Positions 16,089 to 24,751 of a stretch of DNA of 64,000 bases are shown here, in pieces; position 1 is the first letter of the stretch; each line of letters starts with the position of its first letter. The stretch comes from Nonomuraea polychroma (lineage in GTDB: Bacteria > Actinomycetota > Actinomycetes > Streptosporangiales > Streptosporangiaceae): assembly GCF_004011505.1 (NCBI RefSeq), contig NZ_SAUN01000001.1:10505501-10569500 (forward strand), given 5' to 3'. Under the pieces are notes generated by a model. The model searched no databases, was not told where the DNA came from, and worked only from the letters and a program-made list of their open reading frames with translations. The translations under genes and the position numbers were made by a program.

Positions 16089-16124
16089 GGGCCCGGACCC
16101 CCAACGGGGGGTTCGGGCCCTTTT
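16089..16124 (+). terminator. Intrinsic terminator after rplQ
   Basis: A 14-bp stem (GGGCCCGGACCCCC paired with GGGGGTTCGGGCCC, with one G-T wobble) and a 3-4 base loop, followed directly by TTTT. It is one of only two textbook Rho-independent terminators in the window and marks the end of the alpha operon. Confidence 0.9.
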
Positions 16125-16142
16125 CGGTTAGGGAGGATCATC

Positions 16143-17021
16143 GTGGTACGGCTCCGCCTCGACCTCGCGTACGACGGGACCGATTTCTCCGGGTGGGCCA
16201 GACAACCCGGGCGGCGTACGGTTCAGGGCGAGATCGAGCAGGCGCTCGGCCGGATCCTGCGCCTCGGCGAGCCGGCCATGCTGACCGTGGCCGGGCGTAC
16301 CGACGCCGGGGTGCACGCCCGCGGCCAGGTCGCCCACGTGGACGTGCCCGACGGGTCGCTGGCAGAGCTGGACGGGAACCGGGGGCCGCTGAGCGTGGAT
16401 GAGCGGCTTTCTGCGCTCGTGCGACGCCTGGGTGGGGTCATGACACCCGATGTACGGATTTATCGGGTCTCCGTGGCTCCTGAGGGCTTCGACGCCCGTT
16501 TCTCGGCGACGTTCCGGCGGTACGCGTACCGGGTGAGCGACGCCGTCGGCGGCGTCGACCCGCTCCGGCGGCACGAGGTGGTCTGGCACAACCGCCCGCT
16601 GGACCTAGGTGCGCTGAACGCGGCGGCGACGCGGCTGATCGGCGAGCACGACTTCGCGGCGTTCTGCAAGAGGCGCGAAGGGGCCACCACGATCAGAGAA
16701 CTGCAGCGGCTGGAGTGGGTACGCGAGCCGGACGGCGTGCTCGTGGCCACGGTCGTGGCCGACGCCTTCTGCCACTCGATGGTGCGGGCCCTGGTCGGCT
16801 CGTTGCTGGCGGTCGGCGACGGTCGGCGGCCGGTGGAGTGGCCCGGAGAGGTGCTGACCCGCGCCGTCCGCGACTCCGGCGTTCATGTGGCCCCCGCCCA
16901 CGGGTTGTGCCTGGAGGAGGTCGGCTACCCGCCGGAGCCGGAGCTCGCCGCGCGAGCCGAGGCCACGCGCCGCGTACGGATGCTCTCACCCCTTGGTGGC
17001 GCGGCGCTCCAGGACGAGTGA
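16143..17021 (+). CDS. truA: tRNA pseudouridine(38-40) synthase TruA
   Basis: TruA, 292 residues, which converts uridines 38-40 of the anticodon arm to pseudouridine. It starts at a GTG after GGGAGGATCATC. The catalytic aspartate is Asp54 in VAGRTDAGVHARGQVAHVD, and the N-terminal LDLAYDGTDFSGWARQP is typical. A second domain holds FAAFCKRREG and FCHSMVRALVGSLLAVG. Its 3' end overlaps the next, convergent gene by 36 bases. It usually follows rplQ in actinobacteria. Confidence 0.97.
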   Translation: MVRLRLDLAYDGTDFSGWARQPGRRTVQGEIEQALGRILRLGEPAMLTVAGRTDAGVHARGQVAHVDVPDGSLAELDGNRGPLSVDERLSALVRRLGGVMTPDVRIYRVSVAPEGFDARFSATFRRYAYRVSDAVGGVDPLRRHEVVWHNRPLDLGALNAAATRLIGEHDFAAFCKRREGATTIRELQRLEWVREPDGVLVATVVADAFCHSMVRALVGSLLAVGDGRRPVEWPGEVLTRAVRDSGVHVAPAHGLCLEEVGYPPEPELAARAEATRRVRMLSPLGGAALQDE

Positions 17022-19292
17022 GGTCTGGTCGCGGAACGCCCCGCTGACCTTGGGCAACGTCTTCTCGTTGGCTGACGGGGTGTGGCCGTCGGCGTGGGTG
17101 GCGTAGCTGAAGACGATGTACCGGCCCCACACCAGGCCCGACGCGTAGCCGCCGGCGATGTGCACGCGCTCGCCGCCCGAGCCCTCCGCTCCGGGCAAGG
17201 GGCGGAACCAGACGTTCTTGTTGAGGTCCTTCGCCTGGTCGACGGCCGTGGCCGCCTCCTTGGTCGGCAGCACGGCGATGCCGGTGGTGATGGCGTAGCG
17301 GCGTTTGCTGTCGACGTAGGTGGCACGCAGCACGCGGCTGCACTTCTGCTCTTTCAGCGCCTCGGCGAACGCGCCCGTCGCGGCCTTGTCACAGGTCGTC
17401 TCGATGCCGGCCTTGACCCTGGTGAACGTGGCGCCCGCCGCGCTGACCTTCTTCTTCGGGAACGCCTCCGACAGCGACAACTTCTGCGGGTCGGTCTCCT
17501 CGGAATTGAGCACGGAGCCGGGCGGCGCGTCGGAGGGCGCGGCCTCAGGCTCTTCGGTGGGCGGCGTGGAGGGGGTGGCGCTGCCGCGGGAGGCGGCCGT
17601 GGTGGCGGTGGGGTTGCTGACGGCCTGGAAGGCGAAGAAGCCCCCGGTGGCCACCCCGGCCAGGGCCAGCGCGCCCAGCGTCACCAGGAGTGCTCGTTTG
17701 CTCGAGCCCTGGGGCGCCGGGGGCGGCGGCGGGGTCTGGAACGGTGGTTGTTTGAACGCTCCAGGCGGAAAGGCCGGGCCGCTGCCCTGGGGCGGAGTGG
17801 GCAGGTCGAGCGCGGTCGACGGCCTCTGGCCCCAGGTGTCCCTGGAGAAGGGGAGGTCCGGGAGTTTCTGGCTGACGGGGGAGTGGGGCGGCCAGACCGG
17901 CACGTCGCCGGGCTCCGGAGGACGGGCGGTCGCCGGGGTCGGGGCGTTGGGGTCGAAGTAGTGGGCCGGGCCCTTGCTCTCGTGAGGGGAGTGCGGGGTG
18001 TCATGACTGGCTGGGCGGGTGGCGTCCTTATGGGTGACGGGACGGGTGTCCTCGCGCTCCGGCGCGATAGGCGCGGAGAGGGGGACGGTTGGCCGCTGAT
18101 GGGCGATTTCCCGTGATGGGGACTGGTTCGCGGCGTCTTCCTGAGAGGTGTCGTCCGGGGTGCTGCCGGTCTCCTGCGGCGCGGCCTGTCGCCGGACGGT
18201 TGGGTATGGAACGGTTTCCGCCAGCGTGGCGGGCCCCGGCCGGGTGCCGTCCTCCGGCTTGGCGCCTGCAGGATCGGCGGCGCCGGGTTGTGCGGTGCTC
18301 GGCTGCATGGTGGCCGGTGGCTGTGCGGTGCCGGGCTGGGAGATGCTCAAAGGCGCGGTGACGGCCTGTGCGGGGCTCTGGGGCGGTGCGGCGGGCGGTA
18401 GTGCCGTGGCCGGCTGCGAGATGCCTGATGGCGCGGCGATGGGCCGTGCGGGGCTCTCGTGCGGCGGCGTGGTGGGGGCGGCGGTGTGCGGGCGTGTCGT
18501 GCCCGGTTCGCCGGCGCGCTGCTGAGCGGCTTCGGCTTCCCGGCGTGCGGCCTCGGGGTCGAAGTAGTGGGCCGGCCGGGTGGCGCCTTGCGGCTCGGCA
18601 GCGCCGGGGGACAGGGCGGGAGTGTCCTGGTCGTCCGCGTCCGGCTCGGCCACGAGTTCGCCTGTGGCGGCCGGCCACGGCGGCAAGGCATGCGGGTCCG
18701 GTGCGGGGCCCGGCCACACCGGCATGCCCGCCGCTGCGGCGGTGAACGCGGGTGGCGGCTCCCACGGCGGAGCACCGGGCACCATCGGCTCGGCCGGCCA
18801 CTGCGGCACGTCCCCGCCGGGCCCGACCGGCGGGCGCCCGGACCGCGACGTGCCGGCCTGATCCGGGTCGGCCCACGGGCTGTCGGTGCGCGGCTTGTCG
18901 AAGCCTGAGCCGGCGTTGGTCGCGGCAGGGACAGCAGGGCCAGGGTCGGCGGGGCCGGTGCCAGAGGGCCCGGGATCGGTGCGGGAGGGGGCGGCGAGGG
19001 CGGGGTCGGTGTCCGTGTGGTCGGCGAACCAGTCGTAGGGGGCGGCGTCGTCGCCCGGCACCTCCCACGGCTGCGCATCCGTACGCACCAGATCGGACAG
19101 CCCGGGCGGCGGTCCCTTGAGCACGGGGACGACGGACGACGTCTCGCCGTCGTCCGCCTCCTCGGAAGGTGGGAACGCCGGTGGAACGTCTTCCCCGCTG
19201 GTCTGGCCGAAGCTCGGCGGTGGCGTCGCAGGTCTGGCCGAGCCGGCGGCCTCCCTGTGATCGTGCTCGGACCCGGGTTCCTGACCACGCAT
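16986..19292 (-). CDS. Large proline-rich single-pass membrane protein
   Basis: A 768-residue protein of unknown function. Residues 1 to about 530 are low-complexity, rich in Pro, Ala, Thr and Gly and probably disordered; the motif PAHYFDP occurs twice and several W-P motifs recur (MPVWPG, DVPVWPP, DVPQWP). One transmembrane helix follows near 534-556 (LLVTLGALALAGVATGG), after Ser-Ser-Lys-Arg. The outer domain of about 175 residues has two cysteines (ETTCDK, EQKCSRVLRATY). That domain is clearly related to the neighbour at 19393-20553. A TAGGCT hexamer lies six bases before the ATG, suggesting a leaderless message. Its 3' end overlaps truA. Confidence 0.8.
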   Translation of the reverse strand: MRGQEPGSEHDHREAAGSARPATPPPSFGQTSGEDVPPAFPPSEEADDGETSSVVPVLKGPPPGLSDLVRTDAQPWEVPGDDAAPYDWFADHTDTDPALAAPSRTDPGPSGTGPADPGPAVPAATNAGSGFDKPRTDSPWADPDQAGTSRSGRPPVGPGGDVPQWPAEPMVPGAPPWEPPPAFTAAAAGMPVWPGPAPDPHALPPWPAATGELVAEPDADDQDTPALSPGAAEPQGATRPAHYFDPEAARREAEAAQQRAGEPGTTRPHTAAPTTPPHESPARPIAAPSGISQPATALPPAAPPQSPAQAVTAPLSISQPGTAQPPATMQPSTAQPGAADPAGAKPEDGTRPGPATLAETVPYPTVRRQAAPQETGSTPDDTSQEDAANQSPSREIAHQRPTVPLSAPIAPEREDTRPVTHKDATRPASHDTPHSPHESKGPAHYFDPNAPTPATARPPEPGDVPVWPPHSPVSQKLPDLPFSRDTWGQRPSTALDLPTPPQGSGPAFPPGAFKQPPFQTPPPPPAPQGSSKRALLVTLGALALAGVATGGFFAFQAVSNPTATTAASRGSATPSTPPTEEPEAAPSDAPPGSVLNSEETDPQKLSLSEAFPKKKVSAAGATFTRVKAGIETTCDKAATGAFAEALKEQKCSRVLRATYVDSKRRYAITTGIAVLPTKEAATAVDQAKDLNKNVWFRPLPGAEGSGGERVHIAGGYASGLVWGRYIVFSYATHADGHTPSANEKTLPKVSGAFRDQTSLVLERRATKG

Positions 19293-19392
19293 AGGGCGAG
19301 CCTAGCGAGAGTAGCGAGATCGTTATGTCGGTATGGACGTTCCCAGAGGCATCCGGCATCCCGTTTGGGGGCTTAAGGCATGTAAAGCCGGG

Positions 19393-20553
19393 TTACGTCA
19401 GCGGGCTGCCGGTCATCGAACGGTGGTCCAGAGCCTTGAACACCGTGGCCTTGGTGATGTCGTCGATGGCCCGGAAGAGCTGCTTGGAGCCGTTCTTGTC
19501 GGGCTTCGTGCCGTCCTTGTTCTGGAACCACACCATGATCGCGTAGTGGCCGTGCGTCCAGATCTTGGCTCCGCCGCTGCCCGAGCCGAGGAATTTGGTG
19601 ACACTGTCCTTACCCGACAGCGGTTTCACGTAGTTCTTCTCGTCGCCGCTCTTGGCCACCTTGCCCGCGTTCTTGCCGGTCGTGAGGTTGGCCACGCCGA
19701 CCGTGCCGATCACCTTGCCCGCCTTGTCGCGGAAGCTGGCCCGGACGAGCTGGTTGCACTTGCCGTCCTTGAGCGCCTTCTGCAGCTTGTCGCCCAGGGC
19801 GCCGTCGGTGCACTTCTTGTCCTTGCTGGTGATCGTCATCTCGTAGGACCGGCCGGAGATCGTGAACTTCTTCTTCGAGCCGAAGATCTCCTTGACCGTG
19901 ATCGCTTCGGGGTCCGTGGTGCGGGACTCCGCGAAGCCGTACTTGCCAGGTGGGGGGGACGGCAGCGGCGCGGACGTCCGGCGGGGGGCGGCGGTCTCGG
20001 CGGTGGTGGGGCCGCCGGCGTTCCACATCAGCGCGAGGCCGCCACCGAGCAGTCCGAGCACCAGCACGCCGCCGATCGTGAACCACAGCGGCGCGCGCGA
20101 GCGTGGGCCCTCGTCGTAAGGACTCCAGCCGATCCTGCTCTGCGGCGCCTTTTCGGTGTCGTCGGCGGCGGCCGCCCGCTCCTTCCGGGAGCGGGAGCGA
20201 CGTGAGGTGGTGACCGTCTCCTGCTCGGGGGCGGGTGCCTCCTGCGGGGCACCCCCCATGCCGGCCTCCTGCGGAGCGCGTCCCAGGCCGTCCCCCTGCG
20301 GGGACCCGCCGAACAGGCCCCCTTGCGGGGACCCGCCGAATGCGTCGCCCTGCGGGGATCCACCGAATCCGTCGCCCTGCGGAGCGCGTCCGAAGCCGTC
20401 CCCTCGTGGCGCGCCTGCCGACCCGTTCGCCGGAGGCGTGCCTCTCATGCCGGTCGCCTGCCGAGCGCCTCCCATGTCGGACCACGGCGGCGCGCTGCCC
20501 ATCCCGTAGGGCGCGCTGCCCGTGCCGTTCTCACGTTCCTCGGGAAAAGCCAT
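19393..20553 (-). CDS. Gly/Pro-rich single-pass membrane protein, paralogue of neighbour
   Basis: A 386-residue protein with the same plan as the gene downstream of it: a disordered cytoplasmic part, one transmembrane helix (about 155-177, TIGGVLVLGLLGGGLALMW) and an outer domain with two cysteines (DKKCTDGAL, DGKCNQLVRASF). Shared outer-domain features are a TDP start, a KKK segment, the cysteine pair, an RA-S/T-F/Y strand and a later GVANL/GIAVL strand. Residues 48-110 are seven 9-residue repeats such as SPQGDGFGG. The basic stretch SRRSRSRKERAAA precedes the membrane. TAATGT lies six bases before the ATG. No family is recognised. Confidence 0.8.
   Translation of the reverse strand: MAFPEERENGTGSAPYGMGSAPPWSDMGGARQATGMRGTPPANGSAGAPRGDGFGRAPQGDGFGGSPQGDAFGGSPQGGLFGGSPQGDGLGRAPQEAGMGGAPQEAPAPEQETVTTSRRSRSRKERAAAADDTEKAPQSRIGWSPYDEGPRSRAPLWFTIGGVLVLGLLGGGLALMWNAGGPTTAETAAPRRTSAPLPSPPPGKYGFAESRTTDPEAITVKEIFGSKKKFTISGRSYEMTITSKDKKCTDGALGDKLQKALKDGKCNQLVRASFRDKAGKVIGTVGVANLTTGKNAGKVAKSGDEKNYVKPLSGKDSVTKFLGSGSGGAKIWTHGHYAIMVWFQNKDGTKPDKNGSKQLFRAIDDITKATVFKALDHRSMTGSPLT
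20224..20412 (-). repeat. 27-bp tandem repeat encoding seven 9-residue units
   Basis: Within the paralogous membrane protein, seven 27-base units encode [A/S]P-[Q/R]-G-D-G-F-G-[G/R], with variants. The first five are close copies; the last two diverge (APQEAGMGG, APQEAPAPE). The period is a multiple of three, so unit loss or gain keeps the frame. Confidence 0.85.
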
Positions 20554-20577
20554 GCGGCGACATTACCGTGCTAGCCG

Positions 20578-21345
20578 TCATTGGGTTCCGAAGTCCTGAG
20601 TCCACCACGGGCCGTTCGGGCCGGAGGCGACGCCGACGCCGATGGCCTTCAACCGGCAGTCCAGGATGTTCTTGCGGTGGTCCGGGCTTTCCAGCCAGCC
20701 GCGTACCGCCTCTTCGGGGTTGCTGTATCCGGCGCCGATGTTCTCGGCGGCGCCGTAGCGGTATCCGGCGCGCTCCATGCGGTCCCACGGGGAGGCGCCG
20801 TCGGGGGAGTTGTGCGTGAGCTGCCCCATCTTGGCCATCTCCAGTGAGTGTGTACGCGCCGAGCGCATGAGCCCCCGATCGACCCTCAACGGCCCGCAAC
20901 CGCGCTTGGACCTGGCCGTATTGGTGAGGGACACGACCTTGGACGCCATGCCGGGGATCACCGCGACGGACGACTCCGTGCCGGGGAACGTTTGGGCGGG
21001 GTCGTCCTGGGAGTCGAAGCCGGGGATCTGGCCGTCGGGCGTCTTGGCGGTGGGCTTCGGGGTGCCCGTGGCGCCAGGGACCTTCTTGGTCGTGACCTCG
21101 CGCGGCACGCTCTCGAGCTGCTGCAGCGCCTTCTTCGCCTCCGTCGGCGCGGGGTTGGCCGTGGCGGCGGCGGGCGGGGCGGTGCCGTTGAGGAAGATGT
21201 GCGGGTTCGGCTGGGGGGCGTCGGTCAGCCGGCCGATCAGCACGCCGGTGAACAAGACCGCCGCCATGAGGCAGGTCAACACACCCAGATGACTCCGGCG
21301 CCGAGCGCCCCGCTGGGTTGGCCGGGTGTGAGAGTTCTGCCACAT
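20578..21345 (-). CDS. Membrane-anchored or secreted CAP-domain protein
   Basis: A 255-residue protein with an N-terminal membrane segment (HLGVLTCLMAAVLFTGVLIG, about 19-38), a Pro/Thr-rich linker of about 90 residues, and a C-terminal CAP/SCP domain (about 130-255). CAP hallmarks are RSARTHSLEMAKMGQLTH, the GAAENIGAGY motif, WLESPDHRKNILD and WWTQDFG, covering the two His and one Glu of the usual cavity. Two cysteines (GCGPL, DCRLK) may pair. CAP proteins of bacteria are extracellular, and their biochemical role is largely unknown. It ends 24 bases before the membrane-protein gene on the same strand. Confidence 0.88.
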   Translation of the reverse strand: MWQNSHTRPTQRGARRRSHLGVLTCLMAAVLFTGVLIGRLTDAPQPNPHIFLNGTAPPAAATANPAPTEAKKALQQLESVPREVTTKKVPGATGTPKPTAKTPDGQIPGFDSQDDPAQTFPGTESSVAVIPGMASKVVSLTNTARSKRGCGPLRVDRGLMRSARTHSLEMAKMGQLTHNSPDGASPWDRMERAGYRYGAAENIGAGYSNPEEAVRGWLESPDHRKNILDCRLKAIGVGVASGPNGPWWTQDFGTQ

Positions 21346-21654
21346 ACCGCAGTCAACGATAGAGATGTCTGGTCCTGGGAAAGAAGGGGTCCCAGGGAAA
21401 CGAAACCGAACCGTTCTGCGGTCGGGTAGACTCGCACGAGGTTACCGGTCTTTTGACCTGCGCGCCTGTTGGCGGGTAGCCTAATCGTTCGTTGTGTGCA
21501 TAGGTCCAGCGAGACCAATGCGCGGCGCGTCCGGCGTCATCTCCCATCGTGAGGAGACGGAAGGTCCGGGCTGCCGTGTGCCCGCACCGACCGACCAAAT
21601 GTAGCTGTCGCATCCGACAGCGCCGAAGACGCGAGCATAAAGAAGGCTACGACC
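21346..21654. other. 309-base divergent gap between CAP gene and rplM
   Basis: This gap separates the minus-strand CAP gene from rplM. It carries the rplM promoter candidate (21453-21482) and a run of moderately AT-richer sequence near 21480-21500. I see no gene, RNA or terminator in it. The first 100 bases probably hold the CAP-gene promoter (TATCGT lies 10 bases before that ATG). Confidence 0.6.
21453..21482 (+). promoter_or_regulatory. Candidate promoter of rplM-rpsI-glmM
   Basis: TTGACC (21453-21458) and TAGCCT (21477-21482) are separated by 18 bases, a good fit to the vegetative actinobacterial promoter, 173 bases before the rplM start. The long leader that results could hold an L13-type autoregulatory site, which I cannot identify. 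Confidence 0.55.
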
Positions 21655-22098
21655 GTGCGCACGTACTCACCGAAGCCCGCCGACGTCCAGCGTCAGTGGT
21701 ACGTCATCGACGCGACCGATGTCGTGCTGGGCCGGCTGGCCAGCCACGTCGCGACCCTGCTCCGCGGCAAGCACAAGCCGATCTTCGCCAACCACGTCGA
21801 CACCGGTGACTTCGTCATCGTCATCAACGCGGACAAGATCGCGCTGAGCGGCAACAAGCTTGAGCAGAAGAAGGCCTACCGCCACTCGGGCTACCCGGGC
21901 GGTCTGCGTTCCGTCAGCTACGGCGAGCTCATGGAGAAGCGGCCGGAGAAGGCCGTCGAGAAGGCCGTCAAGGGCATGCTGCCGAAGAACTCCCTCGGCC
22001 GGAAGATGGCCAAGAAGCTGAAGGTCTACGCGGGTTCCGAGCACCCGCACCAGGCCCAGCAGCCGGTGCCGTTCCAGATCACCCAGATCGCCCAGTAG
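21655..22098 (+). CDS. rplM: 50S ribosomal protein L13
   Basis: Ribosomal protein L13, 147 residues, an early assembly protein of the large subunit. It begins at a GTG (RTYSPKPADVQRQWYVIDAT). The core VVLGRLASHVATLLRGKHKP and the end region MLPKNSLGRKMAKKLKVYAG are diagnostic, followed by SEHPHQAQQP. It is followed by rpsI after 26 bases, the invariant L13-S9 pair, and then by glmM. Confidence 0.98.
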   Translation: MRTYSPKPADVQRQWYVIDATDVVLGRLASHVATLLRGKHKPIFANHVDTGDFVIVINADKIALSGNKLEQKKAYRHSGYPGGLRSVSYGELMEKRPEKAVEKAVKGMLPKNSLGRKMAKKLKVYAGSEHPHQAQQPVPFQITQIAQ

Positions 22099-22124
22099 TA
22101 GTTCGAAAGAGTTAGAGGAGAACC

Positions 22125-22646
22125 GTGGCTGAGCCCACCGGTGTCGAGACGGCCGTCGAGGCCGAGCTGGAGGACTTCTCCAGCGAGGACTTCCCGTCCG
22201 AGTACACCACCGAGTCCGCCGCCAGCGCCGACCAGCCCGTGCGTAAGCCCGTCACGACGGGCAACTCGTATGGCACCGGCCGCCGCAAGGAGGCGATCGC
22301 CCGCGTGCGCATCGTCCCCGGCACCGGCAAGTGGACGATCAACGGTCGTTCGCTGGACGTCTACTTCCCCAACAAGGTCCACCAGCAGATCGTCAACGAG
22401 CCCTTCGTGGTGCTCGGCGCCGAGGAGGCGTTCGACGTCATCGCGCGCATCGACGGCGGCGGCGTGACCGGCCAGGCCGGCGCGCTGCGCATGGGCCTGT
22501 CCCGCGCCCTGGCGATCCTGGACGTCGAAGTCAACCGCCCGCCGCTGAAGAAGGCCGGCTTCCTCACCCGTGACGCCCGCGCCACGGAGCGGAAGAAGTA
22601 CGGCCTCAAGAAGGCCCGTAAGGCTCCGCAGTACAGCAAGCGCTAA
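22125..22646 (+). CDS. rpsI: 30S ribosomal protein S9, with acidic N-terminal extension
   Basis: Ribosomal protein S9, 173 residues, whose C-terminal arginine tail touches the P-site tRNA anticodon stem. The core starts at about residue 47 (YGTGRRKEAIARVRIVPG) and ends with KKARKAPQYSKR. The first 45 residues are an acidic extension (VEAELEDFSSEDFPSEY) of the kind seen in other actinobacterial S9 proteins. It begins at a GTG after GAGGAGAACC. glmM starts two bases after its stop. Confidence 0.97.
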   Translation: MAEPTGVETAVEAELEDFSSEDFPSEYTTESAASADQPVRKPVTTGNSYGTGRRKEAIARVRIVPGTGKWTINGRSLDVYFPNKVHQQIVNEPFVVLGAEEAFDVIARIDGGGVTGQAGALRMGLSRALAILDVEVNRPPLKKAGFLTRDARATERKKYGLKKARKAPQYSKR

Positions 22647-22648
22647 CG

Positions 22649-23998
22649 TTGGCGCGCCTTTTCGGCACCGACGGGGTACGCGGGGTCGCAGGTCGCGACC
22701 TCACGGCCGAACTCGCCATGGATCTGTCCGTGGCAGCGGCCCATGTCCTCGGCGATGCAGGCGCGTTCGCCGCCACCGGGCGCCGTCCGGTGGCGGTCGT
22801 GGGCCGGGACCCGCGTGCCTCGGGAGAGTTTCTCGAGGCCGCCGTGGTCGCCGGCCTTGCGGCGTCCGGAGTGGATGTGCTGCGCCTCGGCGTGCTGCCC
22901 ACCCCTGCCGTCGCCCACCTCACGGCCGCGCTCGGCGCCGATCTCGGCGTCATGTTGTCGGCGTCGCACAACCCGGCGCCGGACAACGGCATCAAGTTCC
23001 TGGCCCGTGGCGGCTTCAAGCTGTCCGACGCGGTCGAGGACGAGATCGAGCGCAGGCTCGGCGAGGAGTGGAGCTTCCCGATCGGCTCCGGCGTGGGCCG
23101 TGTGCGGGACGCGTACGGCGAGGCCGACCGCTACATCTCGCACGTGCTGACCACGATGAACGCCGCCCTCGACGGCCTCAATGTCGTGGTCGACTGCGCC
23201 CACGGCGCCGCCCACATGGTGGCTCCCGAGGCGCTGGTCCGCGCGGGGGCGAGGGTCGAGGCCATCGGCGCCCGGCCGGACGGCCTCAACATCAACAACG
23301 GCCACGGCTCCACGCACCTGGACAAGCTCCAGCAGGTGGTCATCTCACGCGGCGCGGACCTGGGCGTGGCCTATGACGGCGACGCCGACCGCTGCCTGGC
23401 GGTCGACCACACGGGCGCGATCATCGACGGCGACCACATCATGGCCATCCTCGCGGCCGCCATGCACGGCGAAGGGTTACTGGCCAAGGACACCGTGGTC
23501 GCGACCGTCATGTCCAACCTGGGCTTCAAGCTGGCGATGCGCGATGCGGGCATCACCGTGGTGGAGACCGCGGTGGGCGACCGCTACGTGCTCGAACGCA
23601 TGAAGTCCGACGGCTACAACCTGGGCGGCGAGCAGTCGGGCCACGTCATCATGCTGGACCACGCCACCACCGGCGACGGCCTGCTCACCTCGCTGCACCT
23701 GCTGGGCGTGATGGCCAAGGCAGGCGTGCCGCTGAAGGAGCTGGCCTCGGTGATGACGCCGCTGCCGCAGATCCTGATCAACGTCAAGGACGTGGACAAG
23801 GGCAAGGCCTCCGTGCCCGAGCTCGCCGAAGCCGTGGCTCTGGCCGAGGCGGAGCTGGGCGAGACGGGCCGGGTCCTGATCCGGCCGAGCGGCACCGAGC
23901 CGATGATCCGCGTCATGGTCGAGGCCGCGTCGGAGGAGCACGCCACCCAGGTGGCGGGCCGCCTCGCGGACGTGGTCCGCAAGGCCTGCGCTTCCTGA
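22649..23998 (+). CDS. glmM: Phosphoglucosamine mutase
   Basis: GlmM, 449 residues, converts glucosamine-6-phosphate to glucosamine-1-phosphate for UDP-GlcNAc and so for peptidoglycan. It starts at a TTG directly after rpsI (ARLFGTDGVRGVAG). The phosphorylated serine is Ser106 in VMLSASHNPAPDNG; the metal loop is YDGDADRCLAVDH, the sugar loop GGEQSGHVI, and the phosphate-binding loop RPSGTEPMIRVM near the end. Length is normal. It is co-transcribed with rplM-rpsI and ends at a strong terminator. The glutamine amidotransferase partner glmS is not in this window. Confidence 0.97.
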   Translation: MARLFGTDGVRGVAGRDLTAELAMDLSVAAAHVLGDAGAFAATGRRPVAVVGRDPRASGEFLEAAVVAGLAASGVDVLRLGVLPTPAVAHLTAALGADLGVMLSASHNPAPDNGIKFLARGGFKLSDAVEDEIERRLGEEWSFPIGSGVGRVRDAYGEADRYISHVLTTMNAALDGLNVVVDCAHGAAHMVAPEALVRAGARVEAIGARPDGLNINNGHGSTHLDKLQQVVISRGADLGVAYDGDADRCLAVDHTGAIIDGDHIMAILAAAMHGEGLLAKDTVVATVMSNLGFKLAMRDAGITVVETAVGDRYVLERMKSDGYNLGGEQSGHVIMLDHATTGDGLLTSLHLLGVMAKAGVPLKELASVMTPLPQILINVKDVDKGKASVPELAEAVALAEAELGETGRVLIRPSGTEPMIRVMVEAASEEHATQVAGRLADVVRKACAS

Positions 23999-24039
23999 TC
24001 GGGTACGGCACGTTTGACGTGCCGTACCCGATCTTTTTT
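23997..24039 (+). terminator. Intrinsic terminator after glmM
   Basis: A perfect 17-bp stem with a TTG loop (arms at 23997-24013 and 24017-24033) followed by six T residues. The stem begins inside the glmM stop codon, and the T-run reaches the end of the convergent permease gene. It is the clearest terminator in the window. Confidence 0.95.
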
Positions 24040-24751
24040 ATTCGTCTCCCGTGAGTGAGAAGGCCCGCAGGCGCTGGCCTGCCCAGAAGACGCCGCCGAC
24101 GGTCACGATGATCAGAGCCGGGACGGCGAAGCTCAGCGTGACGTCGGCCTGGAAGAACGGCGAGGCCGAGATCTGGTCGGCGATCGTCGTGCCCCAGTGC
24201 TGAATCGAGAACTTCCGCGCCCCCACGATGACGTTGCCCACCACGGTCTCCCACACCAGGGCGTAGATGACGCCGATCGTGACCGCGTGCCGGGTGACGA
24301 TGCCCAGCAGCAGGAAGACGGCGGCGTAGGCGATGCCGGCCGCCAGGGCGCCCAGCGCGAAGCCTGCGGCGATGCCGTCCTCGTTGCTGATCAGGAGCCA
24401 GGCCGCGAAGTACGTCGGCACGGCGCCGAACAAGACCAGCACCGAGGCCGCCACCAGGAACTTCGTCTGGACGATCAGCGGGCGGGAGATCGGCTTGGAC
24501 ATCAGGTGAATGATGGTGCCGTCGTCGATCTCCGGGGCGATGACCCCGGTGCCCGCGATCACGCCGAGCAGCGGCAGGACGGTGCCGATGGCGAATTTCG
24601 ACAGCACGACGGCCGTGTCCTGGTCGCCCTCGCCCAGAAGGCGGAACAACACGGCCATGCTGACGAGGGCCAGGGGGAGCAGCAGGAGCAGGATGATCCT
24701 TCGACGGCCCAGCAAGGCGCGGTATGTAATGCCCGCAACCACTGTATTCAT
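24038..24751 (-). CDS. ABC-2 type exporter permease
   Basis: A 237-residue integral membrane protein with about six helices, typical of the permease half of a small ABC-2 exporter. Visible segments include IILLLLLPLALVSMAVLF, then a long loop with the conserved APEIDDGTIIHLMSKPISR, which resembles the gating element of ABC-2 permeases, then FLVAASVLVLFGAVPTYF. Its ATG overlaps the TGA of the ATPase gene by one base (TGATG), so the two are one unit. The substrate cannot be told from sequence; daunorubicin-type and lantibiotic-type exporters share this plan. It ends at the glmM terminator. Confidence 0.9.
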   Translation of the reverse strand: MNTVVAGITYRALLGRRRIILLLLLPLALVSMAVLFRLLGEGDQDTAVVLSKFAIGTVLPLLGVIAGTGVIAPEIDDGTIIHLMSKPISRPLIVQTKFLVAASVLVLFGAVPTYFAAWLLISNEDGIAAGFALGALAAGIAYAAVFLLLGIVTRHAVTIGVIYALVWETVVGNVIVGARKFSIQHWGTTIADQISASPFFQADVTLSFAVPALIIVTVGGVFWAGQRLRAFSLTGDE

